Below are positions 58,813-64,000 of a stretch of DNA of 64,000 nt, piece after piece. The position numbers were made by a program, and so were the translations under genes. The stretch is taken from assembly GCA_020629635.1 (NCBI GenBank), contig JAHDCX010000001.1:263043-327042 (forward strand). Reading direction: 5' to 3'. The notes below the pieces were generated by a model. It was not told the DNA's origin. It saw only the letters and a program-made list of their open reading frames with translations, and did no database searches. Source of the DNA: Acidimicrobiales bacterium (lineage in GTDB: Bacteria; Actinomycetota; Acidimicrobiia; Acidimicrobiales; SHLQ01). Each line of letters opens with the position of its first letter. The stretch's first letter is position 1.

Positions 58813-59385
58813 ATGGCCGAGTCATCCCTGTCCGACGAGACGAACCCGTCCAACGAGACAACCACGACGTCCGGAGACGACGAGTACGTCGACGAACTCC
58901 CGGAGGATCTCAACGCAGTCGATTTCGTCGGCCCGTATCTGTTCCCGAACAACAGCCGACGTCGGGTACCCGGACTCCTCTACCTCGTCATCGGGATCGC
59001 GGCGATCGTGTGGTGGATCCTCCGAGACTCGACCGACCCTCATCCGCTCTTGAGCGGCGGAGTTCCCCTCGCTGGTGTGGGCCTGCTGGTCCTTGGTCTC
59101 TATCACCTCCAGGCCGGATGGGATCTTGCGGTGGACGAGCAGGACGCGCTCGTCGCAGCCACCCGGGCCGTCGGGTTTCCGGTCGGTCATGCGTCGGCGC
59201 AGATGGCGTGGCGCGGCCTCCGGAGTCGGCCGACATGGCGCATCTTGCTCTACTCGAACGAGGCGCCACCGACGAAGCGTGGCTTTGCCATGGTCGACGG
59301 CGTCGACGGCGAGGTGCTCACGACGCTCGTCGAGGACAATCCCGAGGACTGGGCGTCGTTCGAGTCGACCGAATCAGCGGAATGA
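58813..59385 (+). CDS. Membrane protein of unknown function
   Basis: 190 residues. The first 45 are acidic and Ser/Thr-rich; then two transmembrane segments (VPGLLYLVIGIAAIVWWIL and GVPLAGVGLLVLGLYHLQAGW). The rest is soluble with no motif I know (SRPTWRILLYSNEAPPTKRGF). It is inserted between the HIT and pgsA genes relative to the order I recall from mycobacteria. Its end overlaps the convergent DinB-like gene by 12 bases. Confidence 0.75.
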   Translation: MAESSLSDETNPSNETTTTSGDDEYVDELPEDLNAVDFVGPYLFPNNSRRRVPGLLYLVIGIAAIVWWILRDSTDPHPLLSGGVPLAGVGLLVLGLYHLQAGWDLAVDEQDALVAATRAVGFPVGHASAQMAWRGLRSRPTWRILLYSNEAPPTKRGFAMVDGVDGEVLTTLVEDNPEDWASFESTESAE

Positions 59386-59868
59386 GTTGACGGTCCGTTC
59401 GACCCGGGCGAGCCGATCGGCAGACACTCGGGCGACCGCTCGGACCAACTCGATGAGCGTGATCGATCCCTCTGGGGTCGAGGCCGACTTGTTCCAGTCG
59501 GCTGGTCGCAGGTCGCCGAGTCGTCCCGAGAGATTCTCGAACATCGAGGTCAGGTTCTCCAGTGCGGCGCCGGCGGTGCTGGGCCATGGGCCCGAACCCG
59601 CGTTGCGCAGCGCGGAGACGACCTCGGCCCCCAGTGCCTCAGGTTGGTTGTACGAGGTCGTTCGGATGGCGTCCGCGAGCACGGCCACCTGGGCCAGGAC
59701 GGCTCCGGCATCCTCGGCGGCGCTGATTCCGTCGGGTCCAGCCGTCGTGAAGACGTCGTCGATGTTCTTCGGTGGTGGGAGGTGCAGCGCATCCTTCCAC
59801 CGACGCGGCATCGAGGCGACGCTCGCCGTCAAGTTCGGTGGTTGCAGGCTGTCGTAGCGATCTCCCAT
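59374..59868 (-). CDS. DinB/mycothiol-transferase-like protein
   Basis: 164 residues, mostly helical. NLSGRLGDLRPADWNKSA is the pattern of the DinB/maleylpyruvate-isomerase fold, but the metal-binding His residues of active members are not obvious: the chain has few His. It may be an inactive or non-metal member. Minus-strand TAGATT lies eight bases before the ATG, suggesting its own leaderless promoter. Confidence 0.6.
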   Translation of the reverse strand: MGDRYDSLQPPNLTASVASMPRRWKDALHLPPPKNIDDVFTTAGPDGISAAEDAGAVLAQVAVLADAIRTTSYNQPEALGAEVVSALRNAGSGPWPSTAGAALENLTSMFENLSGRLGDLRPADWNKSASTPEGSITLIELVRAVARVSADRLARVERTVNSFR

Positions 59869-59876
59869 GGTGGGTC

Positions 59877-59882
59877 AATCTA
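59877..59882 (-). promoter_or_regulatory. -10 element for the DinB-like gene
   Basis: Minus-strand TAGATT is eight bases before the ATG at 59868. Confidence 0.5.
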
Positions 59883-59906
59883 GTCGTCGGGCCGGTTCGC
59901 CCGAGC

Positions 59907-59912
59907 TAGCGT
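59907..59912 (+). promoter_or_regulatory. -10 element upstream of pgsA
   Basis: TAGCGT is 30 bases before the ATG at 59943. Unlike the leaderless genes, this one has a ribosome site (AAGGGAG, six bases before the ATG). Confidence 0.45.
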
Positions 59913-59942
59913 GGGGACATCGGTAGCCCAAGGGAGTGATCG

Positions 59943-60644
59943 ATGTTCGATGGCAACATGCGAGAACAGGTCGACCGAAACGTCCAACCGGTCGGTCGTG
60001 CACTCGTCGGGATGGGCGTCACCGCAGACGTGATGACCGTGATCGGGATCGGCATGTCGACCGCAGCGGCGGTCGTGATCGGTTCGGGAAATCTGGCATG
60101 GGGCCTCGTCTTGATGATCGCCACCGGGCTTCCCGATCTGCTGGACGGTGCCATCGCCAAAGCGGCCGGCACGTCGTCGCTCCGGGGGGCCTACTTCGAC
60201 TCGGTCTCCGATCGGCTCACCGACATCTTGTTGTTCAGCGGCGTCGCCTGGTACCTGTCGGCGACTCGCGATGACCAGCTGCACATGCTTCCCGTGGCCG
60301 TCATGGGCGTGGCCCTCATGATCTCGTATCAGCGAGCCAAGGCCGAGTCCCTCGGCTTCGACGCCAAGGGCGGCCTGATGGAGCGCGCGGAACGGTTCAT
60401 CGCACTCGGCGTTGGCCTGTTTCTCGGAACCTTCGACGAGCGACTTCTCGTCCTGACGCTCTGGATCATGTTCGCGTTGACCGCAATGACCGCGCTCCAG
60501 AGATTCTTCAAGGTCTGGAAGCAAGCCAGTGTCGGCCGTCCCACGCCGCCCCCGGGACCGGCGTCGCGACGGCGTTCCCGGACCACCCGCCGCGGGAACG
60601 ACACGATGGCGGCTCGCTGGCGACGCATGCAAGAGCGTCGCTGA
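59943..60644 (+). CDS. pgsA: CDP-alcohol phosphatidyltransferase (phosphatidylinositol-phosphate synthase type)
   Basis: 233 residues with about six hydrophobic segments. The CDP-AP signature is present as DLLDGAIAKAAG then GAYFDSVSDR, with all four Asp; the usual Arg after DGxxA is Lys here. In mycobacteria the gene at this place (pgsA1) makes phosphatidylinositol phosphate from CDP-diacylglycerol and inositol-1-phosphate, the base of phosphatidylinositol mannosides. The downstream acyltransferase and pimA support that. The C-terminal tail is Arg/Pro-rich. Confidence 0.88.
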   Translation: MFDGNMREQVDRNVQPVGRALVGMGVTADVMTVIGIGMSTAAAVVIGSGNLAWGLVLMIATGLPDLLDGAIAKAAGTSSLRGAYFDSVSDRLTDILLFSGVAWYLSATRDDQLHMLPVAVMGVALMISYQRAKAESLGFDAKGGLMERAERFIALGVGLFLGTFDERLLVLTLWIMFALTAMTALQRFFKVWKQASVGRPTPPPGPASRRRSRTTRRGNDTMAARWRRMQERR

Positions 60645-60676
60645 GTCCGAGTCGCTCGACTCACCACGTCGCGCTC

Positions 60677-61612
60677 GTGCCCGTCGATCCGACCACCGTG
60701 CACCGGCTTGGGGCCGCTGCGGCGACCCGAGTACCCCGGTCGATCACCGAGCAGGGTCTCCGCGGCGGGGGCGTGTTTGCGTCGTTGTTTGCGGGCGACC
60801 GACGAGTCATCGTCGAGCGCAACCTTCGCCGGGTTCGCGGCCGCTCGCTCACTGACGCCGAACTGAATCGTGGGGTTGCGGCGTCGTTCGAGGCGTATGC
60901 GCGGTACTACGCGGACTCGTTCCGCCTGCCCGATCTCGACGCTCGGACGATCGACGAGGGATTCGACTATGTGGGGTTCGACAACATCGTCGCTTCGCTC
61001 GAACGAGGCGTCGGACCAATGCTCGTCCTCCCGCATCTCGGGGGCTGGGAGTGGGCCGCGTTCTGGCTCACCAAGCTTCACGGCATCAAGGTGACGGCGA
61101 TCGTCGAGCCACTCGAGCCGCCCGAACTCCACGAGTGGTTTGTTTCGTTTCGAGAGTCGCTCGGCATGGAGGTGATCGCGGTGGGCCCGGAGGCGGGTCC
61201 AGCGATCCTGCGGGCGATCAACGACGGACGGGTGGTGTGTTTGCTGTCGGACCGTGTTGTCGCCGACGCGGCGGCGGTGCCGGTCGACTTCTTCGGTGAA
61301 CGAACCCTTGCACCGTCGGGTCCGGCGACGATCGCGCTCCGAACCGGAGCGCCCATTCTCCCGACCACGGTGTACTTCCGGGATGGGCGGCACTTTGCGG
61401 ACTGTCGGCCGCCGCTCGACACGTCACGACAGGGCAAGTTCCGCGACGACGTCACTCGGGTGACCCAGGACATGGTTCGGATGTTCGAGCGTTTCATTCG
61501 TGTCGCACCAGAGCAGTGGCACGTGCTCCAACCGAATTGGCCGAGCGATTTCCGGGCGTTGGGGCGGCCCATCCCAGAGCGTTACCGGGATCTGGGTGGG
61601 GGAGCCGCGTGA
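60677..61612 (+). CDS. Phosphatidylinositol mannoside acyltransferase-like (PatA/LpxL family)
   Basis: 311 residues of the LpxL/HtrB acyltransferase family. The catalytic HX4E motif is in LPHLGGWEWAAF (about residue 118), followed by GPAILRAINDGRVVCLLSDRV. In mycobacteria the homologue next to pimA acylates the mannose of PIM at the cytoplasmic face. GTG start at 60677, 32 bases after pgsA, is uncertain. Its stop overlaps the pimA start in GTGA. Confidence 0.88.
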   Translation: MPVDPTTVHRLGAAAATRVPRSITEQGLRGGGVFASLFAGDRRVIVERNLRRVRGRSLTDAELNRGVAASFEAYARYYADSFRLPDLDARTIDEGFDYVGFDNIVASLERGVGPMLVLPHLGGWEWAAFWLTKLHGIKVTAIVEPLEPPELHEWFVSFRESLGMEVIAVGPEAGPAILRAINDGRVVCLLSDRVVADAAAVPVDFFGERTLAPSGPATIALRTGAPILPTTVYFRDGRHFADCRPPLDTSRQGKFRDDVTRVTQDMVRMFERFIRVAPEQWHVLQPNWPSDFRALGRPIPERYRDLGGGAA

Positions 61613-62769
61613 CGCGTCCCATACGCGTGGGCATGATCAGCCCCTATTCGCTGACGGTGCCCGGCGGTGTGCAGGGCCAGATCCTCGGGCTCGCGCGAGC
61701 GTTGCGCCGTGACGGCCAATCCGTGCGGGTGCTCGGTCCGTGTGACGGGCCTCCGCCCGAATCCTTCGTCACGCCCCTCGGCAACTCGGTGCCGACCGGT
61801 GCCAATGGCTCGGTCGCTCCGCTCGCGCCTGACCCGTCGGCGCAGCTGCGGACCATCCGTGCGCTGCGCGACGAGGCATTCGATGTGCTTCATCTCCACG
61901 AACCGATGGCGCCGGGCCCGACGATGACGGCGCTGCTCGTCAAGCCTGCGCCGATCGTCGCGACCTTCCATGCCGCCGGGACGAGCCTTGGGTATGAGGT
62001 CTTCAAGCCGCTGACGGCGCGCGGTTCGAAACGGATCGACCGCCGGTTCGCGGTGTCTGATGACGCTCGGGAGCTGGCGCAGCGGTCGCTCGGCGGTACC
62101 TACGAGGCCGCGTTCAATGCCGTGGAACTGGCGTCGTTCCGTGAGGTTGCACCGAAGAAGACCAACGCGCCCACGATCTTCTTCGTCGCCCGACACGAGG
62201 AACGCAAGGGTCTCGGTGTGCTGCTCGACGCAATGGCCCATCTGGGACCCGACGTCCGGTTGCGGGTCGGCGGTCGCGGCCCCGAGACCGAAGCGCAGCA
62301 GTCACGAACGGCCGGAGATCCAAGGATCGAGTGGCTGGGCGAGCTCGATGAAGCCGACAAGATCGCCTACATGCGCGGTGCTGACGTCTTCTGCGCTCCG
62401 TCGCTCCGCGGAGAGTCCTTCGGCATCGTCCTGCTCGAGGCGATGGCGTCGGCCACCGCTGTGGTCGCGAGCGACCTCCCGGGTTACGCGAAGGTCGCCC
62501 GAAACGGTCAGGACGCCGAACTCGTCGCACCGGGGAACGTGGAGATGCTCGCGTCGACGCTCGATCGACTTCTCCACGATCGGGCGCGTCGTGACCGCCT
62601 CGTCGACTCCGGGAACGACCGGGTCGCCGGGTTTTCGATGGCGCGCCTCGCTTCGCTCTACCAATCGGCGTATCGCGACGTGGTCGAGCACCCAGAAAGG
62701 AGTGGGGCTGCGACCGCACCACTCAACCAACTGACTAACATGACGAGCCGTCGCCGGCGCCGACCCTGA
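61609..62769 (+). CDS. pimA: Phosphatidylinositol alpha-mannosyltransferase PimA-like
   Basis: 386 residues, GT4. Seen: IRVGMISPYSLTVPGGVQGQI at the N-terminus (kept here as two strings, GMISPYSLTVPGG and VQGQI), DVLHLHEPMAPGPTM, ATFHAAGTS, FFVARHEERKGLGVLLDA, and the donor-site ESFGIVLLEAMAS. This matches PimA, which adds the first mannose of PIMs from GDP-mannose. Translationally coupled to the acyltransferase, as in mycobacteria. Confidence 0.92.
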   Translation: MTRPIRVGMISPYSLTVPGGVQGQILGLARALRRDGQSVRVLGPCDGPPPESFVTPLGNSVPTGANGSVAPLAPDPSAQLRTIRALRDEAFDVLHLHEPMAPGPTMTALLVKPAPIVATFHAAGTSLGYEVFKPLTARGSKRIDRRFAVSDDARELAQRSLGGTYEAAFNAVELASFREVAPKKTNAPTIFFVARHEERKGLGVLLDAMAHLGPDVRLRVGGRGPETEAQQSRTAGDPRIEWLGELDEADKIAYMRGADVFCAPSLRGESFGIVLLEAMASATAVVASDLPGYAKVARNGQDAELVAPGNVEMLASTLDRLLHDRARRDRLVDSGNDRVAGFSMARLASLYQSAYRDVVEHPERSGAATAPLNQLTNMTSRRRRRP

Positions 62770-62809
62770 TCACGTGCCACCGGCCCTTCGCAGCCAATCG
62801 AGGAACCCG

Positions 62810-63508
62810 ATGCCCCTCCGCGTGTTCTCCCTGTTCGCCATTCCCGCGATCGCCGTCTTTGCGATCCTCGTCCTCGCTGGCCTCGCGTGGTGGCCCCTCT
62901 GGCTGCTTGCGATTCCGGCCGCGGCATTGGTCACGTGGTTGTTCTGGCGGCGAGCCGACGATGCCGTGCTCTCGCGCCTGGGCGCCCGCTCGATCACCGG
63001 ATCGGAAGGTGAGCGCCTGATGAACACCGTCGAGAATCTCTGTCTCACGAGTGGGATCGTGCAACCCGACGTCATGGTCGTCGATACCGATGAGGTCAAC
63101 CTCGCCACGATCAACGGACGGCGCAACACCATCGTCGTGACCTCGGGTTTGCTCAACGCGCTCGATGTCCTCGAAACCGAAGGCGTCGTGGCGCATGCAC
63201 TCTCGAAGTCTGCAGCGAGCGAGGTCCAGTACTCGACACTCGCCGCGTCCGGCGGCGGACTCGTCAGCGGGGCACAACGGCGGTGGGCCCGTGAGTGGGA
63301 TGGCGGCGAGACTGGCGTGGTTCGCTTCGACATCTCCGGGGTCCGGCTCACCCGCTACCCACCGGGTCTGCGGTCGGCGCTGCAAAAGATCGATGGGCGG
63401 CCCACGGATGTGCCCGGTGGTGCGTCACTCGGCAACGCCTGGCTGGTCCCGCCGCCCGAGACCCGTCTGCCCCTCGACCATCGCATCGAAGTCCTCCAGG
63501 AGCTCTAG
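62810..63508 (+). CDS. M48 (HtpX-like) homologue lacking the catalytic motif
   Basis: 232 residues. Two N-terminal transmembrane segments (VFSLFAIPAIAVFAILVLAG and WPLWLLAIPAAALVTWLF) and then VENLCLTSGIVQPDVMVVDTDEVNLATINGRRNTIVVTSGLLNALDVLETEGVVAHALSKS in three parts, the M48 pattern with HExxH replaced by HALSK: the catalytic Glu and second His are both missing. It should not be a metalloprotease. ATG 62810 with CGAGGAA upstream. It follows pimA by 40 bases. Confidence 0.8.
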   Translation: MPLRVFSLFAIPAIAVFAILVLAGLAWWPLWLLAIPAAALVTWLFWRRADDAVLSRLGARSITGSEGERLMNTVENLCLTSGIVQPDVMVVDTDEVNLATINGRRNTIVVTSGLLNALDVLETEGVVAHALSKSAASEVQYSTLAASGGGLVSGAQRRWAREWDGGETGVVRFDISGVRLTRYPPGLRSALQKIDGRPTDVPGGASLGNAWLVPPPETRLPLDHRIEVLQEL

Positions 63509-63512
63509 AACG

Positions 63513-64000
63513 ATGACCAGACACCGTTTCCGACTGGGCGCGCTCGCGGCGTGCCTCGTGATCCTCGCTGCCTGCGGTGGAGGAGAAGAAGACGACGCCG
63601 CGGTCGACGATGCCTCGTCGACGACAACGACAGAGGTCGCCACGACGACGACTGCGCCCACGACCACCGCCGAGACCACGACGTCCACGGCGGCACCAGA
63701 GGTCGTGCTTGGCCCCGCTTGGCCGCTCTCGGGCGCTGCGCTCGATGAGGGTGCCGAGGTCAGCCACCCGGCCGTCGTCGTGAAGATCTCCAACAATGAC
63801 GCCGCAGCCCGGGCGGCGCTTCGAGGGTTGGACCAGGCCGACGTCGTGTTCGAGGAACGGATCGAACAAGAAGCCACTCGTTTCGCCGCGGTGTTTCATT
63901 CGTCGCTTCCCACCGAGGTCGGATCCGTGCGTTCTGGCCGAACCTCGGACGTCGACATCGTGTCCAACCTGAGTCGACCGGTGTTCGCGTTCTCTGGCGC
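63513..64000 (+). CDS. DUF3048 (YerB-like) lipoprotein, cut by the window end
   Basis: 162 residues seen. Lipobox in LVILAACGGG, then an acidic and Thr-rich linker (about residues 25-60). The folded part begins HPAVVVKISNNDAAARAA, LDQADVVFEERIEQEATRF and VGSVRSGRTSDVDIVSNLS, which is the DUF3048 start. Exported and anchored; function of the family is unknown. It begins four bases after the M48-like stop with AGGAG 11 bases before the ATG. The C-terminus lies beyond 64000. Confidence 0.85.
   Translation, partial: MTRHRFRLGALAACLVILAACGGGEEDDAAVDDASSTTTTEVATTTTAPTTTAETTTSTAAPEVVLGPAWPLSGAALDEGAEVSHPAVVVKISNNDAAARAALRGLDQADVVFEERIEQEATRFAAVFHSSLPTEVGSVRSGRTSDVDIVSNLSRPVFAFSG

Overview
The window is chromosomal DNA of a high-GC actinobacterium. 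The evidence is gene content: mycothiol synthesis (mshC-like), phosphatidylinositol mannoside synthesis (pgsA, PatA-like acyltransferase, pimA next to thrS and a HIT protein, the same order I recall from Mycobacterium), an InhA-like FabI, a B12-dependent ribonucleotide reductase and an actinobacterial-type LexA box. An Acidimicrobiia-like lineage fits but is inference. Many genes start 6 to 8 bases after a TAnnnT hexamer with no Shine-Dalgarno, which indicates widespread leaderless transcription; I used this spacing to choose several starts.

Layout. 1-5.5 kb: an MFS exporter, a complete retron (structured ncRNA plus reverse transcriptase), recA with two perfect SOS boxes, and two small membrane genes. 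5.7-14.3 kb: miaB, an unknown gene, miaA, dapF, hflX, dapC, dapE in one direction, then convergent lexA and a divergent LysM gene that looks like an SOS division inhibitor. 14.4-27.8 kb: a RibD-like reductase, nrdJ, tdk, a secreted subtilisin with RTX repeats, gltA, a short carboxyltransferase, a LysR regulator, acn and a lipoprotein. 27.8-33.6 kb: a three-gene lipid-type operon (acyl reductase-HAD fusion, DUF2088/LarA-like protein, PlsC) facing a TetR gene across a 14-bp palindrome. 33.6-41.4 kb: a TPM-domain protein and surface-polysaccharide genes (two glycosyltransferases, a flippase, a methyltransferase, a phosphatase-superfamily protein). 41.4-52.6 kb: ddl and murF back to back, small zinc-ribbon and J-domain proteins, a 1027-residue secreted Ig-repeat protein, tRNA-Val(CAC), a secreted trypsin-like protein, thiamine pyrophosphokinase and two CNNM/CorC-type proteins. 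52.6-64 kb: fabI, an AhpD/CMD-type gene with an in-frame TGA and a SECIS-like hairpin, mshC, an all-RTX secreted protein, then the thrS-HIT-pgsA-acyltransferase-pimA block, an inactive-looking M48 homologue and a DUF3048 lipoprotein cut by the window end.

The most notable items are: (1) a retron whose ncRNA is bounded by an 18-bp a1/a2 duplex ending four bases before the RT start; (2) a probable CxxU selenoprotein translationally coupled to mycothiol ligase; (3) a CNNM gene whose best supported start is ATC; (4) the SOS circuit recA/lexA/LysM with operators placed on the promoters. Nothing here could be searched against a database, so family names rest on motifs recognised by eye.
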